A stretch of DNA of 64,000 nucleotides, from positions 6,358,985 through 6,422,984 of the forward strand of contig NC_133292.1 of NCBI RefSeq assembly GCF_005239225.2, read 5' to 3'. This document shows, one piece after another, positions 1 through 10,058 of this stretch; the stretch's first letter is position 1, and each line of letters starts with the position of its first letter. The position numbers and the translations under genes are program-made. Source of the DNA: Populus alba (lineage: Eukaryota; Streptophyta; Magnoliopsida; Malpighiales; Salicaceae). The notes under the pieces are model-generated. The model saw only the letters and a list, made by a program, of their open reading frames with translations. It did not search any database and was not told the origin of the DNA.

Positions 1-1922
1 AAGGTTGGGAAGGAAAAGTCGGCGGGGGAGCCGAATGAGAAGGAAAATGTGCTGCTTGCTATACCAAGAAATCGAGAATCAAAAATTGATGAGCTGGAGC
101 AGGAGGTTATGAAGAAGTATAAGGAAGTTGGTGAGGGGATGGAATTGCAGAATACGTTACCTCAGTTGGTTCAAACGAAGGCAGCTATGATTGTGGATAA
201 AGGAAGGGAATTGAAAATGAATGAGGAGAAGACCAATGAGCTGCTTGCTAAAGTGAAGAGCTTAGAGAAACATGTTGAAGAGCTACAAGAGGAGGTTAGG
301 ACGAAGACAGAAAAGGTAGCAGAGAAAACAGAGTTGGCAAACAGTTTGAGCAAGAAAGCTTTGTATCTATTGAAATTGATTGAGGATAACGAGAAGTTGA
401 GGACTGAGCATGAAAAGGAGAAGGAACAACTTATGTACAAAGTGGAATGTCTGGAGGAGAATCTTGGTGGACTTAAAAAAAAGTTTAGGGAAAAAACGGA
501 AGAAATTGAAGAGGGGAGAGTATTGCAAGCTGAATTACTTCAACAAATTGAAATGAATGCTGTGGAAATCTTGAAGCAAAAAGAACAGTTGGAGAAGTCT
601 GAGAATGATAAAAAGGTACTTTTAGACAAAGTGAATGGGTTAGAGGAGAAGGTCAATGAACTACAGGCAAATCTCAGTAGCAGCGTTAAAGAGGCTGAAA
701 GAAAGGTTTCGTATGAAAACTTGCTTCACCGAATTGAATTGAAGGATTGTGAGTTGCTGGCTGAGAAGAGGAAGATGAGTGATTTGCGTGGTCTTTACAT
801 AAAGTTGAGGTCTCAATATAAATATCTCTGCACAAAGTCTGGTCTTACTATGAAGAATATGCTTAATGACAAATTAGAAGATGAAAGTGGTTCCTTGAAG
901 CATCAACTGACAACTTCAACTGGTAAGGTTTTATTGATTCTTTACTTCATGTTTCTACAAAGTAAAGAGAACTAGACAATTGAATTCCGTGGTGATTCGT
1001 TAGTAGTTGTAGCTTGGTAGGTCATAGATAAATTGCTAAATTTTCCTGGTAGGTACTTCGAATGTTTAATCCGTTTTTTTCTGAATTTATTATGTTTGTG
1101 CTTTATAAAATCCTGCCAGAAAAAAACCCTAGGGCGTATGTAGTTTCTCATAAATTGCATGTGCATTTCTTCCTGATCCTAATCGATCTTCAATTGCTTG
1201 GTATTTTAGACCGTGGGAACAAAAATGTTGATGCATCTGCCGCGCCTTGTGAGATGAAGGAAGTCAAGACTGAAAATGAATTTAGCAATGTCTTGGTGGA
1301 CAATGAAGTTGTGAAATCAATTCCAATCGCAAACTTCAAATCTCCGACTTCTGGTTGTGCAGCACCAAAATGTCCTCCCACTGTAAAATCCACTCGAATA
1401 ATTGGCACAAAGCGACCTGCATCTAGTTGGATAGATACTAGATCTCGCCAAGGCAAAGATGGGCCTGACCCTCACGATGATTTCCTTGATACCCCATTGG
1501 AGAACCTTAGGGCAGACTTGGACAAAGCCATGAAGGAAGAAGTTCATGATCCTCACGTTGTAGTTCAGAAAGAAAAAAACATGGACCCTGGCAGTTCAGA
1601 TGATGAAACGCAGGATGCAAATGTTGATCGTAGCCCTGGGGAGCAGCGGATGCCAGTTCCAATAGGTGGAAAAGGAGGTTTCAAGTATGTTGAACCAGTT
1701 CGAAAGAAAGCTGAGAGGCAAAATTTGAAAGGAGTTCAATGCAAGCAGTGCAAAAAATTCTATGATGCAGTTCTTCCCACTAATGGAGGTAAGTCTGCTG
1801 ATGGTAATCAACAGAACGTTCGGTGTGAACATCATGATGGTGTTTCTAGGCATCGATACAAGTATGCCCCTCCCTTGACTCCTGAGGGATTTTGGAATAT
1901 TGGATTTGAATCTGAAATGTGA
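1..1922 (+). CDS. GR1: GR1/COM1-like (CtIP/Sae2 family) DNA-repair protein, 5' end outside window
   Basis: This is the C-terminal 544 residues of a plant GAMMA RESPONSE 1/COM1 protein, the CtIP/Sae2/Ctp1 partner of the MRE11 complex that starts resection of double-strand breaks in meiosis and repair. Exons are 1-922 and 1210-1922, joined at TG|gtaagg and ttttag|AC; the split codon gives Asp and the frame continues. The first exon is open from base 1 with no credible start, so the N-terminus lies upstream. It encodes a long Lys/Glu-rich coiled coil with heptad Leu. The second exon holds the family's C-terminal signature: a CxxC pair (codons at 1740 and 1749), then a Cys-Glu-His and an Arg-His-Arg block just before the end. 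The Arabidopsis protein is a little under 600 residues (from memory), so only a short piece is missing. The gene is convergent with the next one. Confidence 0.88.
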
Positions 1923-2400
1923 TTTTCTTGAGCTTGAGATGCCTTCACTGTTTGTCACGTTATTTTTGGTTTTAAATAAAATCTGGTAAATAACTAATAA
2001 ATGGAAGTTAAAATAACATATCTTCGAGCATTTGCAAGGCTAACCCTCTTTCCCTGTTACCTGATGTGTATCAAAAGTAAGATTATCTTTTCATAACATT
2101 AGGTTCCTTTTTATGTTCACCATTGAAAGACACATCCAATATGGGAATTTACTGTTCCAGGCAGAATAAATTATCGATACAAGGATCTAGCTGATATTCT
2201 TTAGGCTTCTTTTTATGCCAAACCTTGCCGTTTTACTGTCAATTAGGATAGGAAATTCTTGAATGTCTTAAATGTCCAACAGCTCTTCGGGGTTTCAATT
2301 ATAGTATTTTGCTGATTCAAACATGTGATTTGCTAAGAATAGAAATGCTGTAGCTCTGTGTAACCTATTTATTTCTTCTTCCGTACTTGTTTGTGGTAAT

Positions 2401-2535
2401 TATGTGTTTTTTTAGAAAATATATTAAAATAATATTTTTATATTAGCATGTCAAAAAAATCTAAAGACATATAAAAAAAATTAAAATAAAAAAATAAATT
2501 TAATTTTTTTAAAAAAACATTTTTGAAACTTAAAA
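2401..2535 (+). repeat. AT-rich dispersed repeat (family A), copy 1
   Basis: This shows the family's core order: a block like aaatatattaaaataatatttttt, a T-run, then 'attagcatgtcaaa' and a run of A and T. Complete copies elsewhere in the window start near gtgtttg and run about 150-200 bp, suggesting a short non-autonomous DNA transposon. No clear target duplication is visible here. Confidence 0.55.
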
Positions 2536-3629
2536 ACATAATCTATCTTTAAAACCAAAATGACTGGATGTTACAATCTGGTTAAAATTTTCTGCGTCAT
2601 GACGGATCGAGTCATGGAATGACTGGATATTCACGAAATTCAGTCAAGGCCGAAAACACTTAAATAGATGTTGCAATATTCAGCTTAATGATGATAAGAA
2701 GTACATGTCTTATGGTTTGTTCTGGATTATATATGGCTGTTCAAAATATTATAGGAACATGTAGTGTACGCCAGCAAACCAACGCCCATATCGCTATTTG
2801 GCACCATCAATGGGAAGGGAGCAGCATTGTTAGATTGTAATCAATGAGGTACGCAACATTTATTTCATGGGAACATGCATTGCTGTATGAGAGTCTGACT
2901 TCTGCTATTGTGTTTACTTCTCTTCCCACCTAACAATATCATAAATGCTGTGTGAGAAATTTAAGTTCTATCTTTGATAAATGCACGCATTAAAGTATGG
3001 GTATGTGCTATCTTTATGCAAAGTTGCAAACAGTAACTTGCTCAAATCCAATGTATTGGGCTAGGGTATCTTAAACAGGGCAGCAGATCATAACTATTGT
3101 CTAACCTACTTGTTAAAAATGGAAGTTGATTTGTTTCTGTGCTTCCTGCACAGTGCTGAGAAAACTCGTAGGTTTCAAAAGGTGTAGTAGTGCTAGCACT
3201 TGAAGAAATTGAGGAACTTTATGCATTCATTGATTATTTCTTTTTAAAGTGCAGAAAGATATATAGCCTTCACTTCTGTTCCTCCCGGTACCGAAGGCTT
3301 TGAAGATAGACCACACATCTATGAAAATAATAAGTAAAGATAATCTTTTCATACAAATAATGCGAATCTCTTTATGACCCTGCCGGTGTTGATCACGTGG
3401 ATGCTGTTTTTGCATATCCAAAAGCTAAAAAACAAAAAGAAAGTGCTTTGGATTTCTTTTAGTATGTTTTTTATTTTAAAAATGTTTTTGAAAAAGTTTA
3501 ATTTTTTTTTTGTTTTAAATTATTTTAATATACTTATATTAAAAATAAATTTTAGATAATAATAATAATAATTATTATTTCATTATATTTCTAAAAAAAA
3601 TATACTTTAAAAACAATAATAACTTTAAG

Positions 3630-3800
3630 CCTGTTTAAAAATATAGGCTACTCCATGTTTTTAAAAAGTTCAATTTTTTTTAAAAAATTAAAATTTTTTG
3701 TATATTTTGGACCATTTTGATATATTAATTTTAAAAAATAAAAAAATATTATTTTAATATATTTTTACATAAAAAATATTTAAAAAACCAATCAAACTAC
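3630..3800 (-). repeat. AT-rich dispersed repeat (family A), reverse copy
   Basis: The core block appears in reverse orientation ('tattattttaatatatttttaca') and ends with 'aaccaatcaaactacac', the complement of the start of forward copies. A second, more degraded stretch of the same kind lies just upstream at 3435-3600. Confidence 0.5.
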
Positions 3801-4231
3801 ACTTCTAAATATTTTTTTAATTGTGAGACAACCAACTCTCTTTATATTTTCATGTCTGGATTCTCCTTATTGTTCTGCAATTATTTCAGCAATGCTCATC
3901 ATTAAACAATAATAGTGATGCTTAGAAATTAATTAATTAATAGTGCATGATCTTGATCTCACTTTCCCAGGAATCTCTGTCAATCGAGCTCATGCTGTGT
4001 TATCACGTGCATGCAACTATTTTACATTTTGTCCATTTCACTATTTCAGCTTAGGATCAACATCATCAAACATCGCATTGCAATTACATTAATAAAATAT
4101 AGAAATAACTCACACTTAATATGATGATCCACTTTTACAATAATGACACTTGAGCACACCTATAGAACAACCCGGTATTTCGGGCGAAAAACGAGACGCC
4201 CAGTTTTACCTTTTATCGGCTTATTAATAGA

Positions 4232-5329
4232 TTAACAAGTCCTTAATGGATTCCCGCAAAGACAATCATTAAAACTAAACGAGGGTGCTTCAAGGTGATC
4301 AAATGGTGTCCCAACAGGAATTGGTCCACAAAGATGATTGTGGCTTAAATCCAAATGCCCCACATATGCTGCCGACGAAAGTGAACCGGGTATCGGACCC
4401 TTTAGATTGTTGTAAGACAAGTCAAGAGCCATGAAGTAAGATTTCGGTCCGAAAGCATCCGGTATGTTGCCTTCAATAGCATTCCTGCTCAAGTTCACTA
4501 TCCCCAAACCGGTACTGCTCAACAAAGATGCTGGCAATTGACCGGAAATCATGTTACTATCCAGATTAAGCGTAGAAAGAACCCGCATGCTGCCTATCCA
4601 GCCCGGTACCGAACCCGAGATTTTATTAACAGACAAATCCAAGTCTGCTAGCCGATACATGCCCGATATAGAGTTTGGTATTGCTCCACTCAGCTGGTTT
4701 TTACTCAACAATGCACGGCTAAGCATTTTCAAGTTACCAAAATCAGCTGGCAACTGACCAGTCAACTTATTGCTGCTAAGATCCAAATGCTTCATATTAG
4801 CCAAAGCTGTGAGAGATGCAGGGATCTCTCCAGTGAGTCTATTATCAGCAAGGTTTAAGACAGTAAGTCTCTGTAGATTCCCAATATTTGCAGGAATCTT
4901 GCCAGATATTTGGTTACCTATAAGATCCAAGATTCGGAGATTACTTAAAGAAGCAACACATCCAGGAATTTCACCCGAAACCCCTTTCCAGTCTGCCAGA
5001 ATGAGCGTAGAGAGCCTGTCAAGTTTACATATTGAAGGGTTGATGGCACCTGTCATGTAGCCTGACCTGCCAGCCTTCTCGAAGATGGGGTCTTCGGATT
5101 CACCTCGCAGGTTGATGTCTGCGACTCTGCCTGTGGTGGGGTCACAGCTGATGCCGTACCAGTTGGAGCAGCAGTTAGTGCCTGACCATGTTTTGAAGAT
5201 GCCTAAGTATGGTTCATTGAGGGAAGACTTGAAGGCTAGTAATGCTGCTAGGTCTGATGGAGTGCAACTGGAAGTGGCTGTGTAGATGAGGGTGAACAGG
5301 AGAGCTAGTGCTGTGAGTAACGCACTCAT
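4232..5329 (-). CDS. DRT100: DRT100-like secreted leucine-rich-repeat protein
   Basis: An intronless gene of 365 residues, close to the length of Arabidopsis DNA-DAMAGE-REPAIR/TOLERATION 100. The ATG at 5329 is followed by a signal peptide (hydrophobic core in residues 3-20). Next comes the LRRNT_2 cap beginning 'SDLAALLAFKSSL' with a paired Cys motif (NCC, then GISC). About ten plant-type LRRs (LxxLxLxxNxLxGxIP) follow, and then a C-terminal cap with spaced cysteines. There is no membrane segment or kinase, so it is probably a soluble cell-wall or apoplastic protein. The family name comes from complementation of E. coli repair mutants; its true role is unsettled and may be closer to polygalacturonase-inhibitor-like LRR proteins. 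The frame is intact. A TATA-like run lies about 180 bp upstream. Confidence 0.92.
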   Translation of the reverse strand: MSALLTALALLFTLIYTATSSCTPSDLAALLAFKSSLNEPYLGIFKTWSGTNCCSNWYGISCDPTTGRVADINLRGESEDPIFEKAGRSGYMTGAINPSICKLDRLSTLILADWKGVSGEIPGCVASLSNLRILDLIGNQISGKIPANIGNLQRLTVLNLADNRLTGEIPASLTALANMKHLDLSSNKLTGQLPADFGNLKMLSRALLSKNQLSGAIPNSISGMYRLADLDLSVNKISGSVPGWIGSMRVLSTLNLDSNMISGQLPASLLSSTGLGIVNLSRNAIEGNIPDAFGPKSYFMALDLSYNNLKGPIPGSLSSAAYVGHLDLSHNHLCGPIPVGTPFDHLEAPSFSFNDCLCGNPLRTC

Positions 5330-5503
5330 CTCCGGTGATTTTGAGTTTTGCTCGGAGGACGTGTCTTTAATTGCTAGAATGTATTAGCTTTTGTGTTTTT
5401 AAGAGGAAGATGTCGGCAATGAAAGCAGAGAGTGTTGTGTCAGAGAGCGAGAGGGAGAGAGAAGGATGGGAGGAGGTCTTGGAAACTGGGAGATGAGGTT
5501 TGT

Positions 5504-5514
5504 TATATATATAT
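5504..5514 (-). promoter_or_regulatory. TATA-like run upstream of the DRT100-like gene
   Basis: An alternating TA stretch 175-185 bp upstream of the minus-strand ATG, with a CT/GA-rich leader (5445-5465) between. Position fits a core promoter; inferred only. Confidence 0.4.
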
Positions 5515-6388
5515 TGTTTTGGACGAGCATGTCCTTGATCTATTGTCTAATTTACGGTTAAGCTCACACCCTATGATTTAATTTTTCTTTTTCCAAATTT
5601 GGTTTCTGTGCTCTCTCCCCAGTCACTACTACATTGCAATCGAATTTCCAGTAAAGGCCTCCATGAACTGTATAGGTGAGCGAGACGGCGGGGCCCTGAG
5701 ACAGCCTCCTCAGTTATCAGGCAGGAAAAATATAAATGGCCCTCCTCCCTCCAGCTGTGCACTCTCAATGCAAAATACATTATCTGCTGGAAAATGCGAA
5801 AAAAATAAAGACTCGTAGTTCATGTTCTGTTTTTTTAATAAAAACAAACAACCATGCCAGAAAAAAATTATATGTGTTTAGAATTGGATTTAACTGAAAA
5901 TCAGTTTAAACTGACCATTTTAATTTAGTATGGTTTTTTAAAGAATAAAACTAACCAAACCTATTAGTTTTTTAAGTTGTTTTTTTAGAGTATTTTGAAT
6001 TTTTATACGTTTGATTTTTATAAAATAAAGAATAAAATTGAAATTAATTCATAAAATAGATTAGATATTTATATGTACTCAACAACTTATATAAATATAA
6101 TCACATAAAAAAAAGTAGAAAAAATATAAGCTTATCCAAATAATATATATAAATGTAAGCACAAAAGTTTGTTCCAAGTAAAAATTATGCAAACATTGAA
6201 CATATCCTTCTTTATACATTAGGGGACAATATAAACTTTATATTTTAATAAAAATATGCAAGTCTTGAAGGTTTTGGAAGGGCAAAAAAATTATTGTCAA
6301 TCATGAGTAGCAAGCTTTTTTACAAAATAAAACATTTTTATATTTATTTTTAAAAGTCTAGTTGGATTTAGTTCAATTCATTTGAAAA

Positions 6389-6690
6389 GTTTAAGGGGAT
6401 GTTTGAGAATATAGTAATGATTATTTTTAAAAGTATATTTCACATAAAAATATATTAAAATAAATTTTTTTATTTTAAAAAAAATTATTTTTTGATATTA
6501 ACAAATCAAAATGATCTGAAAACACAAAACAAATATAAAAGTTTAAGGGGATGTTTAGAAATATAATAATTATTATTTTTTAAAATATTTTTTTTCAGAA
6601 ATATACATGAAAATATATATTTTTTAATTTTTTTTTATATTAACATATCAAAATAATAAAAAACACAAAAAAATATTAAACGTTATCTAT
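6389..6690 (+). repeat. AT-rich dispersed repeat (family A), two copies head-to-tail
   Basis: Two copies about 150 bp each start with the same words (gtttaaggggatgttt at about 6390 and 6540) and carry the same core block and 'attaacaaatcaaa'/'attaacatatcaaa' word. They read as a tandem duplication or as one copy inserted next to another. Confidence 0.55.
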
Positions 6691-7652
6691 TTGGTTTAAT
6701 ATTTTTTTTTTTCCCGGTTCACAATAGACACCGGCGACATCATCTATCTAACATTAACGTTACAGAGACCCTACCATCATTTCAGACAAGAATCACAGCC
6801 CTCATGATTAAGACTTTTTCTTGTTTTCAATTTTTACTTTACAAAAGCAGATCTTACCGAATAAAACAAGATTTATAGAGTACAGTAATCAACGACATAA
6901 TCGGTGCTAATTCATTAGTACATCGAGGAGAATTCTTCAACCAAATTATTGTCCAAAAATTAATGAGTGATGCTGATACAACGAATTCCTGTGTTTATGT
7001 AGTGAGAGAACATGTTTCTTCTTAAACCCTCTCGAAAGAATCTCTATATTCTTACCGAAACTAATGCCATGACGAGGAACCGCATTTATGGAAAAAAAAA
7101 AACTAGTATCTTCTTAAATGTTAACCTTACCTAAATCTTATGTTTTGCACATAAGTTCTTGAATTTCTTTTGGGCTTCAGAAAGTGTTTGTCTTGTTGCA
7201 GTAGTTCTGTAATTTTTTTTTAATGTTTTAAAATTATTATAATATGATGTTATCAAGGTAAATTTTAAAACTAAAAAGATATTGTTTTGTTATAATTTCA
7301 AATAAAAATACTTTAAAAAACATTCATAATCATTCTAATCTTTCCTTTTTCCTTTTTATCTTTTGGATAGGTCTTACAGCTCACAGGGCTCTCCTCCATG
7401 AGGGGATTTCTGCACTCACTTTTGGCACAAGTTATGATGATATCGAAAGGACTCATCCAGGATAAACCCCACCAGCTGTACCAAAAAGCTTTTTTCCATG
7501 ACTGGCAGGCCCGTCTCCGAATATCTTTTGCCTCTGCAATATTGTCACTGCTCCTCACATCAAATGTACATACAAATCAAGCTTCAGCAGTGTTTCGAAC
7601 AAGCTCTAATGTAAGTATGTAACCATGTAATAGTTATGAAAGATAGACCCTA

Positions 7653-7679
7653 GAAAGAAGAAGAAGAAGAAGAAGAAAG
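7653..7679 (+). repeat. (AAG)n microsatellite
   Basis: Uninterrupted AAG units followed by a purine-rich tail. A simple repeat. Confidence 0.85.
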
Positions 7680-7816
7680 CGAGGCGACCATTTAAAGACA
7701 GGGCGAAGAAGTAAGAAAGTACTGTATCAACTAACAGGAGACGTTATGCGTCGTCCTAAGTGAAGGTCCCTGCAACGAAAGCAATGTGCTATATTCAAGT
7801 TATTACAAGGATGAAA

Positions 7817-8011
7817 TCAGGCTGTGACTTGTACAGGACTGGGTTTGAGTGACATGTAGTTCTGGTTCAGGTTCCTCTCATCACACATCAACTGTTCTTC
7901 CTCCTCCTCAACTTCCCTGGAAGAAGAAAGCTTTTGATTGGTTGGCATGGTGGAGCCAGGGTGTTCTGTTGAAGGGACCCAGGCGAGGACGCAAGTTAAT
8001 AAATGTTCCAT
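7817..8011 (-). CDS. Unrecognised small ORF (64 aa), uncertain
   Basis: A true ATG at 8011 opens a 64-codon frame ending in TGA. The protein has a Val/Trp-containing N-terminus, a Ser-rich stretch, a Glu run (EVEEEEE), and a polar Asn-rich C-terminus. Local base composition is clearly more balanced than its AT-rich flanks. It does not match any small-peptide family I know (CLE, PSK, RALF, CEP, RGF). The frame could also be the last exon of a spliced transcript, since 'caacag' just inside it would serve as an acceptor. It may equally be non-coding. Confidence 0.2.
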   Translation of the reverse strand: MEHLLTCVLAWVPSTEHPGSTMPTNQKLSSSREVEEEEEQLMCDERNLNQNYMSLKPSPVQVTA

Positions 8012-8399
8012 AAATTAGTTGTACGTATATAGAAAATGTATGTCCATCAGAGTACATTTTTGTTTATATAAAAAATCCTTAAATTATAAGACAAGCAAAT
8101 GCTAACAGGATCTTCAAAATCTTCGAATGTGCCGTGCCTCTTACTTCTGTTCCTGAACCTTGTGCTTCACTTCCTCGGTAATCAATTGATCAAAAACCTT
8201 GATGGGATTTAAACTTAAAAGGGACTCCATTTATTTATTATGAGAATGCAATCCATAGTTATATCTATCTGGCTTCCGTAATCTTGGAGCTCCACAACAT
8301 AATCTTGCTTCTCTCATCCATTCTTGCTGTACAATTGATTTCTTCTTCTTCTTCTTTTATGAAAAGCCTGAGAACAAAGGAGATGTTAGTGATAGTAAT

Positions 8400-8530
8400 G
8401 GTAGTTTAAAAATTTTTTTTATCTAAAAATAAATTAAAATAATATTTTTTTTATTTTTTTAAAATTTATTTTTGATATAGCATATTAAAAGACAAAAATA
8501 TATAAAAATATTTTTTAATAAAAAAAAACT
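8400..8530 (+). repeat. AT-rich dispersed repeat (family A)
   Basis: The core 'aaataaattaaaataatatttttt' is followed by a T-run and 'gatatagcatattaaa'. It lies in the promoter-distal gap between genes. Confidence 0.5.
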
Positions 8531-10058
8531 TAACCCGTTTTTATTTTTACCGTATACCAACATTGGAAAGTATATACGTGAACAAGATAATTAAATTATG
8601 ACCCCACCATATACAAGCAACTTGTGTGTATATCATGTGATAAAAAGCAAAGAGATGTTTTAGATATAGTGTATCAATCAAATGTACAGGCTCACTGTGC
8701 TCACAATATCGGGTAAATAATCTATATGCTGTATGAGGACGAAAGCACATGTCTATGCACACAGGGGTAGGTGCATTTTGTTTTTCAGCCTATAGGCGCC
8801 CGTCCTGCTTTATACACTGTTGGATGTAGAACAAATTATCATCAGCACTGTTAATTTTTTTCCCAGAATTGTTTATGAACATTGTAAAGTAAAGGATGAA
8901 TTTAAATCATTTTATCCCCTGTATTCAGCAGTTTATAGTTTAAAATCTTCTTGACATTGACCATTAGATTCCAAAGAGTTTCATTTCGGCTTGTAATTGT
9001 TAATTAAGTGGGTAGTGAAAGCCTATGATGAACCCACCTTTTTAATTATCGGTTTAAGTTCTTTGAATGCTTAAGACCTCTTGTGGAATATGGTCGCATT
9101 TGGAGAAGTTTTGAAGGGAATATAAAAGAAGAACAAAGTAAGAAAAAAAAAAAAAAAAACAGAGACATTAATCATAAAAATCCAAATGTATAAATGGCCT
9201 AACGAAGGACAGGTGGATTATGATCAATCATGCAAGAACATGGCGTTGTCCTAATTAGAAAATCATTAAAGTTTGAGACTTGTCATGTGAAATGGCCAAC
9301 CTCCAACGGACACCTCTACTCATAAAAAAAAGGAGACAATGCCATGAGATTTTGGATCGTGAAATAATGACAGATAGTTTAACTGTTTCATGTCGGTGGA
9401 GTCACAGTATCAGTAGCTACTTGCATAATCACCTGTTTCATTTAATTATTTTTAAGTTTGCTCTGTTGTTTACCTGGCTAGTATCGTTTGTTTTCTTCTT
9501 GGTGTTTGTGACAACTGATGAAAAATACATGTTTCAGGGATATTCAGATTCCAGCACATGCATGTTTATCCGTTTCTGGGCAAAAAGCTTGGCTTATTAA
9601 CTTCTACATTTTCTGAAATGCAATGCAAGTTTCTAGTGAACACCAATCTTGAGAGAAAATTGAACGAAGTCCGCAAATTCATCTGGGAGTGTCAGTCGTC
9701 TTGCATGTAATTTGGTGTTTCATGAAGAGCAAAGGAGCCTTTAACAGGACGAGAAGGTTATATAGTCAGAGGCCCACAAAACATGACTCTGGATTATGAC
9801 GATTGAAGAGTTCTGGTGGCGAAACACACTCAACACACTCTCAAAAACACAATCCACGAACATTTCTGCTGAAGTGCCCGTTTTGCATGGTCCATCGCAA
9901 GGAGTTTCAACTAAAACAACGTTAAATACTGTTTTGATTTGTAAATTAAATGTTACCTCTCCTACAAATCCCTGTTAACCAAAAGAAATTCAAATGGTTA
10001 TCCAAAATTTCCAAATAATCATTGATGGTCTCACTGGTTTGCTGGTGATGTATTAATA

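Larger units (their letters stand above)
1923..4231. other. Convergent intergenic region, no gene seen
   Basis: This region holds the 3' UTR of the GR1 gene and probably the 3' UTR of the minus-strand LRR gene. At 2401-2535, 3435-3600 and 3630-3800 there are copies of the dispersed AT-rich repeat. I found no coding potential in the rest; the short open frames near 3227-3559 have no family features. Confidence 0.6.
5330..10058. other. Long gene-poor stretch between DRT100-like and TrmL-like genes
   Basis: Contents by position: the promoter of the LRR gene (to about 5550); AT-rich repeats at 6389-6690 and 8400-8530; an (AAG)n run near 7653-7679; and two non-repetitive islands of more balanced composition, 7370-7622 and 7800-8011. 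The second island has a 64-codon ATG frame, listed separately. The 9280-9600 open frame has no recognisable features. No multi-exon gene could be assembled here. Confidence 0.5.

Noticed and set aside
4551..5285. Plus-strand frames over the DRT100-like gene
   Set aside because: Antisense shadows of an intact leucine-rich-repeat frame.
9280..9600. 106-codon frame with a hydrophobic middle
   Set aside because: The first codon is not ATG, the hydrophobic part is T-rich DNA, and no family features are seen.
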